From an uncultured Flavobacteriales bacterium (GTDB lineage Bacteria > Bacteroidota > Bacteroidia > Flavobacteriales_G > Salibacteraceae), in assembly GCA_937899835.1 (NCBI GenBank), contig CALCCE010000151.1, positions 1-64,000 of the forward strand: a stretch of DNA of 64,000 nt, read 5' to 3'. The notes under the pieces are model-generated. The model did no database searches. It was not told the DNA's origin and saw nothing but the letters and a program-made list of their open reading frames with translations. Positions 1-8,504 of this stretch are shown here, piece after piece. Within the stretch, counting starts at the first letter, position 1. Every line of letters begins with the position of its first letter. The position numbers and the translations under genes are program-made.

Positions 1-244
1 CCTGGCAAAAAAGCCGTTGAAAATCAAATGGAATGACTTGTAGGGCCTCGTCCAACTCAGCACGAAAAACATCGGCCTTGCCGTTGGCTTGCAGGGCTGC
101 CGCCAGGCACAATTGCTGCCATTGTTTTAAGGAAATATTAGGGCCCTTTTCCGGTGTAGCGTTCGAAGAAATACCGCAGGCAGTTGACACATTGCTGAAT
201 GAAAAAGGCTTGTGATTGGGTTGGAGTGAGGCAGCTGAAAACAT
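1..244 (-). CDS. Partial unknown protein, N-terminal part, runs off the left edge
   Basis: An open frame reads leftward from an ATG at 244 to the window edge without a stop, giving about 81 residues. It begins MFSAASLQPN and later carries a helical, amphipathic stretch (WQQLCLAAALQANGKADVF). The composition looks like a real protein and the other frames here are broken. I do not recognise the family. It lies downstream of, and in the same direction as, the efflux operon, separated by about 260 bases that hold a long inverted repeat, so it is probably a separate transcription unit. Confidence 0.5.
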   Translation of the reverse strand, partial: MFSAASLQPNHKPFSFSNVSTACGISSNATPEKGPNISLKQWQQLCLAAALQANGKADVFRAELDEALQVIPFDFQRLFCQ

Positions 245-414
245 GAAGATTGATTTTGGACGGTTGGCGCTTAGCATTGGTAGCCCTTAATGGCTGTTTT
301 GCTTGAAATCAAAATTCCCTTTTCCCCCTTTTTCCACCCTCCGTATTTTCCCTGATTTTTATTCCCTCCGTATTTTCTGCAGGCGGCTAAAAATGAGCGG
401 GCTTCAACAGCAAA

Positions 415-472
415 CGGCCCTGTCTTAGCCCCAAGTTCGAACCTAAGGTTGTTTACCTGGGAGACAGGGCCG
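415..472 (-). terminator. Long inverted repeat after the TolC gene, possible terminator
   Basis: An 11-bp perfect stem (CGGCCCTGTCT at 415-425 with AGACAGGGCCG at 462-472) encloses about 36 bases that contain a smaller palindrome (AACCTAAGGTT). It sits 36 bases past the stop of the TolC-like gene, where the five-gene operon should end. There is no good T-run after the stem, so it may be a processing or mRNA-stabilising hairpin rather than a classical intrinsic terminator. Confidence 0.4.
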
Positions 473-507
473 CTCAACCACTGCAGTATGCCGGAGGCCG
501 TTGTCGT

Positions 508-1857
508 TTATCGCACTTGCTGCAACTCTCCGGTGAGAGCGTTGAGGCGAATGGTGGTTTGCACAATGTTCACTTTGGTTACATCTACCTCCATTTTTGC
601 CTGAAGCAGTGCCATTTGCACTTCGCGCAAGTCGAGCGAACTGAGCTTCCCGTTGAAATAGCGGTCTCGAGTTCGGGCAAACGTTTCTTCGTAGGTTTTC
701 AGGTCCTGTTCTCTTCGAACCAGTTGCCGGTTAAGGGTTTGCAAGGTATTCCACTCCTGTGCCACTTGTGCTTCGATGCGTGCCTCGGCTTGCTGGGTTT
801 TCAGCAAAGCCGATTCGCCACCGAGCCGGGCGGTTTGTGTGGCTTTTCGGTTTTGATTGCCATTGAACAACTGGTAGCGAAATGAGAGCCCCAGGCCGTA
901 TCCAATGTTTTCAATCTCTGCCAATTGCTGCACGTCGTTTTGTTGGTTGAAATACCCATAATTGGCAAATGCACTCAACTGTGGCAAGCTCGCCGACCGG
1001 CTGAGCGCAAGCTGCTGTTCTGCGGCCAACTGCCCTTGGCGGGCCAACTGCAAAAGCGGATTTTTTTGCTGTGCGGTTTTCATCAATTCGGCTTCCGACT
1101 TGGGCGCCTGCCGCTCAAAAACCATCGAAAGACGATAGTTGGCAGCCGCCGGTTTGCCGATCAACACGTTGAGTTGCGACAGCAGCTTTTCCCGTGCCAG
1201 TGTCACTTCTTCCAAGGCATTGGTGTCGGTGTTCAGGTCGGTTTTAGCCCTTAGAATTTCCAGGCCGGTGGCCTTCCCGAAATCAAAACGGTCTTGTACT
1301 TTTTGCAGGCGTTCCCGGTCGATTTCCAGGGTCTCTTGCAGCAGTTCTTCTTGCCGTTGTAGTTTCACAATCTCCCCAAACAGGGTAGTGATGTCCACCA
1401 CCGTTTGCTGTATCAAGGCCTCCTGCTTCAGCTTGGCCATGCCCAGCTGGGTTTGCGACAATTGATAGCGGTACCGGCCACTGAATCCGGCAAACACGAT
1501 ATAATCTGCCTGCACTACCGCATTGAGGGTGGTGCTGGCCACTCCCGACTCATCGAAGCGCACTAGGGGAGGAGCCGGGTCTTGCTGAAAGGTGCGGATT
1601 TCAAGGTCGCTGTTGTTGTTGCTGTAATTGCCATTGCCCACCAGGCTAATGGTAGGTAGTTGACCGCTGTTGCCAACAAAAACGTTGTTTTGGGCAATTT
1701 CTGTTTGTTTGCGCTGTATGCGCAAGGCATGGTTGTTTTGCAAGCCGAGGTCTACGGCCGCTTCCAGGCTGAGGGTCGTAACCTGCTCCTTCGTTTGTGC
1801 CTGCCCCAAAAAAGTACCGGCCAGCAGCAGGCCAAGCAGGATGAAGTTTCTTTTCAT
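508..1857 (-). CDS. TolC-family outer membrane efflux channel
   Basis: Outer-membrane exit duct of an RND tripartite pump. The 449-residue product starts with a signal peptide ending near AQTKEQ and has two internally similar halves rich in long helices (about 40-230 and 250-440), the outer membrane efflux protein fold; the length is normal for the family. It is the last gene of the operon TetR, cyclase, adaptor, RND pump, channel, and begins 12 bases after the pump gene ends. Exported substrate cannot be read from the sequence. Confidence 0.93.
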   Translation of the reverse strand: MKRNFILLGLLLAGTFLGQAQTKEQVTTLSLEAAVDLGLQNNHALRIQRKQTEIAQNNVFVGNSGQLPTISLVGNGNYSNNNSDLEIRTFQQDPAPPLVRFDESGVASTTLNAVVQADYIVFAGFSGRYRYQLSQTQLGMAKLKQEALIQQTVVDITTLFGEIVKLQRQEELLQETLEIDRERLQKVQDRFDFGKATGLEILRAKTDLNTDTNALEEVTLAREKLLSQLNVLIGKPAAANYRLSMVFERQAPKSEAELMKTAQQKNPLLQLARQGQLAAEQQLALSRSASLPQLSAFANYGYFNQQNDVQQLAEIENIGYGLGLSFRYQLFNGNQNRKATQTARLGGESALLKTQQAEARIEAQVAQEWNTLQTLNRQLVRREQDLKTYEETFARTRDRYFNGKLSSLDLREVQMALLQAKMEVDVTKVNIVQTTIRLNALTGELQQVR

Positions 1858-1869
1858 AACGATGTGTGC

Positions 1870-4800
1870 TTAGCGGAGTTGATTTTTTAATTCGCGCAGT
1901 TCGATGTCGAGTGCTGCTGCAGTCACGGCTTTGTTGCGTTTCACGATGCGGTGATAAGCCACCTTCAATCCATTCACCAAGGTGAGCACCGAAGGCAGGA
2001 AAAACAAGGTGAGTACCATGCCGAAAATGAGCCCATAAGAAATGGCAATGGCCGTCGGTTTGAGAAACTGGGCGCTAATGGAGTTGTTGAGCAGCAGAGG
2101 CGCCAGGCCAAACACCGTGGTGATGGTAGTGAGCACAATGGGTCGGAACCGCGAAATGGCAGCTTCACGCAGGCTTTCGGCCGAGCTTTTACCCTCCTTG
2201 ATCTTGTCGTTGTAAGTGGAGATCAACACCAATCCATTGTTGATTAAAATGCCCCAAAGGGCAATCATGCCCAACACAGAAAAGATGCTTACCGGAATGC
2301 CGTGCAAAAACGAACCCCAGGCTACGCCCACAAAGGCAAAAGGCAACATGGCCAAAATGGTGATGGTTTTTCCAATCGATCGGTAATTGAGCAACAACAC
2401 GGTGATGATGAGCAGGAACACTACGTTGGTGGGGCCCTGGCTGCTGCTCTGGGTTTCTGCCGAAAGGCGGGCCTCGCCTTCCAGGGTGTAGCGCAAGTTG
2501 GGGTAAGCCTCCCGGATGTCTTTTAAAATACTGGCCTCGGTTTCGGCCAACACCGCAGGCACTGATACCAGCAGGTTTTCCACATCGGCTTCTACCCGGA
2601 TTTCGCGTATTCCGTTTTGGTGTTGGATACTTCGAGGGCCTTCCGCCTGCTGGAAGGTAGCCAGTTCACCAATCGGATAGCTGGCTCCGTTTGGCAATTG
2701 CAAACGGGCGTTTTTAAGGTTTTCCAGGCTTTGGCGATCGCTGCTATCGTAGCGCAGCCAAACCTTCACCTCCTCGTCTCCGCGTTGCAGGTTTTGCGCC
2801 TCCAAGCCAAAAAATCCTTTTCGAATTTGATTGAAGACCATTCCTTCGGACAGGCCCAGAAAGCGCGCCTTAGCCGTTAGCTCCATTTGCAGCTCAGGCA
2901 TGCCCTGTTGGTCCGTATCCGTTACGTCTTTCAAGTCCGTACGCTCTTGCAGGTAGGCCCGCAACATGGCTTTGGCGCCCCGTAAACTTTCCAGGTCGTG
3001 GCCCAATAAGGCAACGGAAACCGGCTTGCCAAACACCGCAATACTTCCGTAAGAAAGGTTAGTCGCCTCAGGAATCGGGCCCACCGTTTCTCGGATTTTG
3101 CTGGCAATGTCAAACGACTTGATGTTCCGGTTGTCGCCCTCCATCAGGTAAATGTTCAGGTAGCCCTCATCGCTGTTGGGCCCCAACACCCGTTCCACAT
3201 AGTTCACCACCGGTCGTTCATCTTCCCGCTGCTGGGTGTAGTGCTCGTTCACCTGCCATACCGCATCCTCCATTTTTTCGAGGTAGTCTTCGGTGATGCT
3301 TTCGTCAGTGCCCAAAGGGAGCGACAGTTTAGCCGTAATCACATCCTGGTCGATGGTAGGGAAGAACGTGCCCTTGATAATACCCGACCCCATGGCCCAA
3401 CCTGTGCCCATCATAATGACCAACACGCCGATTGGAGCCACCCAGGGCCTGCGCAAAAAGAAGCCGATGCTACGGGCGTAAACCCGATCCCGCAAATACA
3501 GCAACGATTGGTTAGTTTTTTGGGTGAGCTTCCAGGGCTTGTCGTTTTTTTGAAGTGCTTTGGACCGTGCGATGTGAATGGGCAAAAACAGCACACTTTC
3601 GATGAGTGCGACAAACAAGGTGGCACACACCACAAAAGAGATGTCAGAAAAGTAATCGCCCAATTGCCCATCGAGAAAAAAGAACAGGGAAAAAGCGAGT
3701 GCGGTGGTGGCCAAAGAAGCCAAGATGGCCGGTATCACTTCGATCGTGCCGCGCACCGCAGCTTGGAGCGGGCTGAGCCCTTCTATGAATTTCTGGTAAA
3801 TGTTTTCGGCCACTACTACACCGTCGTCCACAATTACGCCCAACACGATGATGGTGCCAAACAGCGACACCTGGTTGATGGTGAGGTCGTAAAAAGCCGA
3901 CAGCACAAACATGCCAAGCAGGGCTACCGGAATTTTAAAAGCCACCCAAAAAGCTACCCTGGGGTGTAAAAACAAGCCCAATACGATGAGCACCAGCAAT
4001 ATGCCTTGCCAGGCATTGGTTTGCAAAGTGCCGATGGCCTCTCGAAGCGAAATGCTTTTGTCTTCAATGATGTTGGCGGTAACACTGGCGTTGCTAGCGT
4101 TGAAACCGTCCAGAAATTCGGCCACGTAGCGGGCATTTTCCAAAATATCTTCTTCCGAGCGGCTAAACACCTTCAGTATCACCGCTTGTTGCCCGTTGAT
4201 GTAGGTTCGGTTGGGGCGGTTGGCGAAACGGTCTTCCACCGTGGCAATGTCTTTCAATCGAACCACCTTGCCATCGGGCCGGGCTTTTACCACGAGGTCC
4301 ATCAAGCCTTTGGCGGTGTAGGCGCGGTGGTCAAGGCGCAGTAAGATGTTTTCACGACCAGTTTCCAATTTGCCGCCCGAGGCCTTCAGGTTTTCCGATT
4401 GAATCGCCTGGCTCACTTCGTCAAAAGTCAATCCATAGGCCCGCAGGCTGTTCTCTTTGAACCGAACTTCGATTTCTTCTTCGGGATAACCAGAGACAAA
4501 AATCTGGGACAGTTTTGGCGAAAGCAGCAACTGATCCTTGAGGTTTTTGGCGTGATCTTTCAATCCCTTCAAAGAGGTATTGCCCACCAGACCAACCGTC
4601 ATGGTATAATTCACCACTTCGCGTTTGGCCACCACCGGAGTTTCTACCGCTGGCGGAAACGTGTTGATTTTGTCCACCGCATTGTTGACATCCTGCAGCA
4701 CCTTGTTGGCATCAGCAGCATCCAACAATTCTACCTGGATGGCCGCAAAATTTTCAGCAGCAGTGGAGGTAATGCGGTCAATGCCTTTCAGGCCTTTCAG

Positions 4801-5013
4801 GTTGTCCTCAATCTTGTTCACTACTTCTTCTTCCAGCTCCTGAGGCGAGGCACCGAGGTAGGTCACCCGTATGTCGATGAAGCTCACCGGTTCCGGAGGT
4901 AAAAAATTGGACCGCATTGAGCTCACGGTGAGCAAGCCCATGATGATGATCAGCCCGGTGAAGATGTTGACCATCACCGGCTTTTGCGCGAGGTATTCGA
5001 GTATTTTCTTCAT
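1870..5013 (-). CDS. RND efflux pump, inner-membrane permease subunit
   Basis: Proton-driven inner-membrane transporter of the AcrB/HAE type, 1047 residues, with the family's two halves of a transmembrane helix, large periplasmic loop and helix bundle. The paired aspartates of the proton relay are present in TM4 (GVIVDDGVVVAENI). The TM10 position that is Lys in AcrB reads INNGLVLI, so an Asn replaces it; some RND subfamilies differ here. I take the ATG at 5013 (MKKILEYLAQKP), one base after the adaptor stop, rather than the TTG four codons upstream. Translational coupling with the adaptor is likely. Confidence 0.95.
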   Translation of the reverse strand: MKKILEYLAQKPVMVNIFTGLIIIMGLLTVSSMRSNFLPPEPVSFIDIRVTYLGASPQELEEEVVNKIEDNLKGLKGIDRITSTAAENFAAIQVELLDAADANKVLQDVNNAVDKINTFPPAVETPVVAKREVVNYTMTVGLVGNTSLKGLKDHAKNLKDQLLLSPKLSQIFVSGYPEEEIEVRFKENSLRAYGLTFDEVSQAIQSENLKASGGKLETGRENILLRLDHRAYTAKGLMDLVVKARPDGKVVRLKDIATVEDRFANRPNRTYINGQQAVILKVFSRSEEDILENARYVAEFLDGFNASNASVTANIIEDKSISLREAIGTLQTNAWQGILLVLIVLGLFLHPRVAFWVAFKIPVALLGMFVLSAFYDLTINQVSLFGTIIVLGVIVDDGVVVAENIYQKFIEGLSPLQAAVRGTIEVIPAILASLATTALAFSLFFFLDGQLGDYFSDISFVVCATLFVALIESVLFLPIHIARSKALQKNDKPWKLTQKTNQSLLYLRDRVYARSIGFFLRRPWVAPIGVLVIMMGTGWAMGSGIIKGTFFPTIDQDVITAKLSLPLGTDESITEDYLEKMEDAVWQVNEHYTQQREDERPVVNYVERVLGPNSDEGYLNIYLMEGDNRNIKSFDIASKIRETVGPIPEATNLSYGSIAVFGKPVSVALLGHDLESLRGAKAMLRAYLQERTDLKDVTDTDQQGMPELQMELTAKARFLGLSEGMVFNQIRKGFFGLEAQNLQRGDEEVKVWLRYDSSDRQSLENLKNARLQLPNGASYPIGELATFQQAEGPRSIQHQNGIREIRVEADVENLLVSVPAVLAETEASILKDIREAYPNLRYTLEGEARLSAETQSSSQGPTNVVFLLIITVLLLNYRSIGKTITILAMLPFAFVGVAWGSFLHGIPVSIFSVLGMIALWGILINNGLVLISTYNDKIKEGKSSAESLREAAISRFRPIVLTTITTVFGLAPLLLNNSISAQFLKPTAIAISYGLIFGMVLTLFFLPSVLTLVNGLKVAYHRIVKRNKAVTAAALDIELRELKNQLR

Positions 5014-5014
5014 C

Positions 5015-6145
5015 TCAATCCACAATTATTACGCCTTCTACCGGCACTTCAAATTGGTTGAGCACCAGCAAATCGTCGGTGTTCAGGCCACGAACCACCA
5101 GCGAATCGGAATTGCTTTCCAGCACCTGAACCGCCTTTTTGGCAATCACGTTGTTTTCCAAAACCAACACATTGCGGTCGCGCAGCAACAATTCGCTAGC
5201 GATGCGGGTGGCATTGTCAAAAGTGTTTTGTGGCACTTGCCCTTCGAGGTAAATCCCCGATTTTACACCCGAGCCGAGCACGGTGAGAAATACCGGAATA
5301 TTTTGAGTCTCGGCATCGATAACCGTGTTGATGCGGACCACTATAGCCGCCACCTTTTCCGGCAGGGCCGGACTGTGAAACAGGATGGTATCACCGAGTT
5401 GCAGATGATCAACAACCGTTAGGTTCACAGCGGCTTCAACCTCATAGCGGGTATGGCTAATGAAGGTGCCCAAAGCTTGCCCGGGAGAAACCAGCCCTCC
5501 GTCATCGATTCGAGCTTCGGTAACCATGCCGTCAAAAGGAGCAGTAATGACATATTTCCGAAGCCGTTCTTCGTTGGCCTTGATGCTGTAATAGGTGTTG
5601 TATACCTGATTGGCAGAAAGAAAGTATTTCTCTGGCGCAGAACTGGTGGGCGGAAGAGGGGCCAACGGAGCGGCAAAGTTGTACTGTGCAATGTAGTTGG
5701 ACCACCGATCAAAATTGTCGGGATAATCGGCCTTCATGTCGGGCATGATGCCGGTTAAAATGCTCAAAAAAGCACTTTTTTGAGCTTCCAGGTTCAGCGA
5801 AAATTCCCGACTGTCCAATTGAAGCAAAACCTCACCTTGACGAAAAATGGTTCCTGCTTTGAATGGTCGGCTACCGCGTAGTGGTCTGCCTTGCACTTCG
5901 GCCAACAAGGTGGTGGTGGCAGCAGGGATGACCCGACCACTAATCAGATCAGCATGCTGAATGTTGCGGTTTTGCACCTTTTGCAGTTGCAGGTCGCTTT
6001 TGCGGATAACGTATCCCGATTGGTCGGCTGTGGTGGGAAGGGGCGCCTCGGTCGTGGCGGACTCTGGAGCTTCGCTTTCACCGCAACTACCAATCCCCAA
6101 TGCGCTCAATAGCAGCAAAATGAAATAGACGTTTGATACTCTCAT
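5015..6145 (-). CDS. RND efflux periplasmic adaptor (membrane fusion lipoprotein)
   Basis: HlyD/AcrA-type adaptor, 376 residues, that would bridge pump and channel. The N-terminus is a lipoprotein signal with lipobox GIGSC (Cys about 20), so it is probably anchored in the inner membrane. A lipoyl/barrel-sandwich hybrid region is visible (VILAEVQGRP-like half near 80-115 and APFDGMVTEARIDDGGLVSPGQ near 200-225) around a short helical hairpin, followed by a beta-barrel domain. The ATG overlaps the cyclase stop by four bases. A palindromic TetR-type operator lies 30 bases upstream, inside the cyclase gene. Confidence 0.93.
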   Translation of the reverse strand: MRVSNVYFILLLLSALGIGSCGESEAPESATTEAPLPTTADQSGYVIRKSDLQLQKVQNRNIQHADLISGRVIPAATTTLLAEVQGRPLRGSRPFKAGTIFRQGEVLLQLDSREFSLNLEAQKSAFLSILTGIMPDMKADYPDNFDRWSNYIAQYNFAAPLAPLPPTSSAPEKYFLSANQVYNTYYSIKANEERLRKYVITAPFDGMVTEARIDDGGLVSPGQALGTFISHTRYEVEAAVNLTVVDHLQLGDTILFHSPALPEKVAAIVVRINTVIDAETQNIPVFLTVLGSGVKSGIYLEGQVPQNTFDNATRIASELLLRDRNVLVLENNVIAKKAVQVLESNSDSLVVRGLNTDDLLVLNQFEVPVEGVIIVD

Positions 6146-7290
6146 GATAACAGGAAGATTAGTCGGTTTAATAATGACTGGCAGTCACTATTGGTCTTAA
6201 AAAAAAGGAATGGCTCATGTTGCTTAGACATTAGGTTGATTTTATAGAGTTGAACTGGATGCTTTTTGCCGCGGAGCGGTATACTTTTCATGGCTTTAAA
6301 CTGATAATCAGGGTGTTGTGCCAGTTGCTGTTGAATGATTTCACTGGCTAAAAAATCTACTTTCAGGGTGTGGCAAAGGCCTACCATTCGGGCGGTGGTG
6401 TTGAGCACATCGCCGTGGTAGATGAGTTGGGGAGGAGAATTGCGCATTTCGCTGGCAATGACTTCTCCGCCATGAGTAGCCCCTTTGAAAGAGGGTGCCC
6501 ACCCAAAATCTTGTTCCAATCGTTGCTTTTGTTGCTGCAGGCGTTCTTTGAACCGAAAGAAGAGTTGAACAGCCGCTTCGGTGTCGGCTTCTTTGGACAG
6601 CTCCCAGGTGAGCACCGCTTCATCACCCACGTATTGATACAGTTCCAATGGGCTTTTTGTCAATTCATCGCCCAGGATCTGAAAACAACGGTGCAAGAGG
6701 GCAGCATAACGCTCATGGCCCAAATGTTCTGCAGCTTGGGTAGAACGGTTCATGTCAATGAAAAGAAAACCTTGATTCACTGCTCTGGGAGCGGGAAATT
6801 TCCCGAAAAGGAATTGCAAAGAGCGCATCAACGAACCCAACCTTTGTTCCAGATTGGCGGTCATCAAGAGGAGTAAGGAGATGAACCCATAAAACAAAAT
6901 GCTAAAGCCGAACAATGGGCCTCGGAGCAAGTCATACGAAAGTGAAAATGCTTGAGAAGCGGTGTGAAAAACCGAGAAGAAAAGTCCAAAAAAGAGAAAA
7001 CTGCTGCAACCGTAAACGAAAACACTGAGTAGGGTAGTCGTCGTTGATTTTCCCAAAGGACCTACCTGCCGTTGATCGAGGTAGCGCAACAGACGCCGGT
7101 AATGGATGCCAGCGAAAGAACAGCAAGCAATGCTTCCGTTGATAATGGTGAAAAACCATCCGGCCTTCAGCGGTCCGAAGTGCCAGGAGGCTTCCCAATA
7201 TCCACTTCCGGTGAACCATAGGAGGAAATAGGCATTGAGAAAGAAAAATGCCAAACCGCTCAAAAATATATTGGATGCTCGGTGCTTCAT
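6142..7290 (-). CDS. Membrane-bound class III adenylate/guanylate cyclase
   Basis: Expected to make cAMP or cGMP from the nucleoside triphosphate. Residues 1-150 form about four to five membrane segments; residues 172-330 are a class III cyclase domain. Metal-binding aspartates (D179 in FIDMN, D223 in YVGDE), the Lys/Asp pair that usually selects ATP (K269, D294) and the Asn/Arg transition-state residues (N297, R301 in NTTAR) are all visible, so it should be active, more likely on ATP. It lies between a TetR gene and the RND pump genes and overlaps the adaptor by four bases. A cyclase within an efflux operon is unusual. Its last codons overlap a palindromic operator. Confidence 0.88.
   Translation of the reverse strand: MKHRASNIFLSGLAFFFLNAYFLLWFTGSGYWEASWHFGPLKAGWFFTIINGSIACCSFAGIHYRRLLRYLDQRQVGPLGKSTTTTLLSVFVYGCSSFLFFGLFFSVFHTASQAFSLSYDLLRGPLFGFSILFYGFISLLLLMTANLEQRLGSLMRSLQFLFGKFPAPRAVNQGFLFIDMNRSTQAAEHLGHERYAALLHRCFQILGDELTKSPLELYQYVGDEAVLTWELSKEADTEAAVQLFFRFKERLQQQKQRLEQDFGWAPSFKGATHGGEVIASEMRNSPPQLIYHGDVLNTTARMVGLCHTLKVDFLASEIIQQQLAQHPDYQFKAMKSIPLRGKKHPVQLYKINLMSKQHEPFLFFKTNSDCQSLLNRLIFLLS
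6175..6187. promoter_or_regulatory. Perfect 13-bp palindrome, candidate TetR operator before the adaptor gene
   Basis: TGACTGGCAGTCA is a perfect inverted repeat with a central base, of the TGAC-N5-GTCA type found at many TetR operators. It is 30 bases upstream of the adaptor start and inside the last codons of the cyclase gene. On the minus strand the right half continues as AGTCATTAT, shared with the copy before the TetR gene. Confidence 0.6.
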
Positions 7291-7343
7291 GTCCTGGTGG
7301 GTGCTTCCCTACACAACAGGAGGTAAAGTGAATTACTATAAAA

Positions 7344-7356
7344 TGACTAACGGTCA
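7344..7356. promoter_or_regulatory. TGAC-N5-GTCA palindrome, candidate TetR operator before the cyclase gene
   Basis: TGACTAACGGTCA lies in the 83-base gap between the TetR stop (7374) and the cyclase start (7290). Its outer 4-bp arms match the palindrome at 6175. The placement fits a second, internal point of control. Confidence 0.6.
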
Positions 7357-7373
7357 CTTTTGTTCAAATTTTT

Positions 7374-7988
7374 TTAAGAAATTCCTTTGGTAATCATATC
7401 TGCATAGGTAGAAATCATTCCTTCGAGGCTGATATTGTGCACGTTACGCAAAATTCTTTTTTTGCTTTCCAAAAATTGAACGACCCCTACACAAGACGCC
7501 CACAACACCAATTGACCTTCCCGGGTAGGCAGGTCGGTTCTAATTTCGCCACGCGACTTTCCGGTTTCTATGATGTCTTCGCAAAAATCTTGAAGCTCTT
7601 GACTGATGCGGATGTAATCTTTGATATCAATCTCAAATTCGGGGCGTTCCATGTAGGAAATAAGGTTCCAATAAGCCTTATGACGTACATAGAAGCGATA
7701 AGCCGAAAAGCATATGGAGCGAATTTTTGCGGTGTAGTTACTTTCCTTGGCCGCTCCTTTTTCGAAATCATGCAGCAACATTTCCAAGGCGCGCGCGCTG
7801 ATTACCGCTAATATCTCGTCTTTGCTCTTGAAATACTTGTAAGCTGTACCCTTGGCAATTTCGGCATGCTTCACCACCAGGTCCATGGTAAAACCTTCAA
7901 TTCCTTTGTCTTTCAGCACCGTTTCTGCCGAAGTAAGGATTTGTTGCCGGCGGCTCATGCTGTGCAACTCTGAGGTGACGGGGGACAT
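7374..7988 (-). CDS. TetR/AcrR-family transcriptional regulator
   Basis: A 204-residue one-domain-plus-ligand-pocket repressor. The N-terminal helix-turn-helix is clear (QQILTSAETVLKDKGIEGFTMDLVV, then AKGTAYKYFKSKDEIL, residues about 14-62); the rest is the variable helical ligand domain with no known ligand. It is the first gene of the efflux operon, so it probably represses its own operon. Three related TGAC-type sites lie before this gene, the cyclase and the adaptor. Confidence 0.93.
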   Translation of the reverse strand: MSPVTSELHSMSRRQQILTSAETVLKDKGIEGFTMDLVVKHAEIAKGTAYKYFKSKDEILAVISARALEMLLHDFEKGAAKESNYTAKIRSICFSAYRFYVRHKAYWNLISYMERPEFEIDIKDYIRISQELQDFCEDIIETGKSRGEIRTDLPTREGQLVLWASCVGVVQFLESKKRILRNVHNISLEGMISTYADMITKGIS

Positions 7989-7990
7989 AA

Positions 7991-8003
7991 TGACTGGGCG
8001 TAT
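7991..8003. promoter_or_regulatory. Degenerate third copy of the TetR-type operator
   Basis: On the minus strand this reads ATACGCCCAGTCA: one intact GTCA arm and a poor left arm. The arm and its flank (CAGTCATTAT) equal those of the perfect site at 6175. It is just upstream of the TetR start and close to where transcription should begin, which fits autorepression by blocking the polymerase. Confidence 0.4.
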
Positions 8004-8011
8004 AGTTTCTA

Positions 8012-8019
8012 CAAAGGTA
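8012..8019 (-). promoter_or_regulatory. Candidate -7 element for the TetR-led operon
   Basis: The minus strand reads TACCTTTG, a perfect match to the Bacteroidota -7 consensus TAnnTTTG, 24 bases upstream of the TetR start. No TTG at the usual -33 distance is visible. The degenerate operator at 7991-8003 would overlap the start of the transcript. Confidence 0.4.
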
Positions 8020-8075
8020 ACGTATGCCCTCCAAACTTTTAGTAATCTACAGGTTGGATAGATTTCTTTACCTTA

Positions 8076-8492
8076 ATGGTTGGCTCCCCGCCAACCTTGT
8101 TTTTCATGCATACTGAAGCAGACCACAAGGCCCTGTTGCGGTCCAAAGGTCCATTTAAAATCGATTGCAATACCATCATCTTCTCCGATACCGAGTTGGC
8201 CCTTTTGAAGCGCTATGGACATTGGTTTGAAGCACTTTCTAATGGGCAGTTGACGCCGATCACCGAACAACAAACCCGATTTGTACAAGTAGCGCAAGGT
8301 GAATTACCGCCCTTTTCTCTTGAAGAAGGGGCATGGTTCAAATACCTGGGACGAAAGCGCATCGAAAAAGAAAAAGGCGCAGTGTTGTATCAAACACCAC
8401 GCCTCGACGAAGACCCTTTTTATTCCCGTGAAGGGGCCAAACACCTTAGAAAACAACAATTCAAAACCATTCGCCAGACACACCGGGAATAA
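8076..8492 (+). CDS. DUF413 / MaoP-like protein
   Basis: The centre (residues about 28-95) aligns by eye with E. coli YifE/MaoP, the DUF413 family: phenylalanine-rich start, ELALLKRYG, PITEQQTRFVQVAQGE and WFKYL match that family's conserved line. MaoP is known to help organise the Ori macrodomain in enterobacteria through a DNA site next to its gene; whether that role exists here is unknown. The 138-residue product ends with a basic tail. An ATG at 8106 is an equally good start because residues 1-10 lie outside the family match. Confidence 0.7.
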   Translation: MVGSPPTLFFMHTEADHKALLRSKGPFKIDCNTIIFSDTELALLKRYGHWFEALSNGQLTPITEQQTRFVQVAQGELPPFSLEEGAWFKYLGRKRIEKEKGAVLYQTPRLDEDPFYSREGAKHLRKQQFKTIRQTHRE

Positions 8493-8504
8493 AAGTCTAC
8501 TTGC

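Noticed and set aside
336-380. Two copies of CCCTCCGTATTTTC close together
   Set aside because: Only two copies with no regular spacing; not a CRISPR or promoter array.
271-477. Short minus-strand frame between the TolC gene and the left partial gene
   Set aside because: Low-complexity product (KYGGNKNQGKYGGWKKG) that overlaps the long inverted repeat; not credible.
3241-3969. Long open frame of 242 codons on the plus strand
   Set aside because: It lies entirely antisense to the RND pump gene, whose frame shows clear family motifs; the product is His/Gln rich and unlike a protein.
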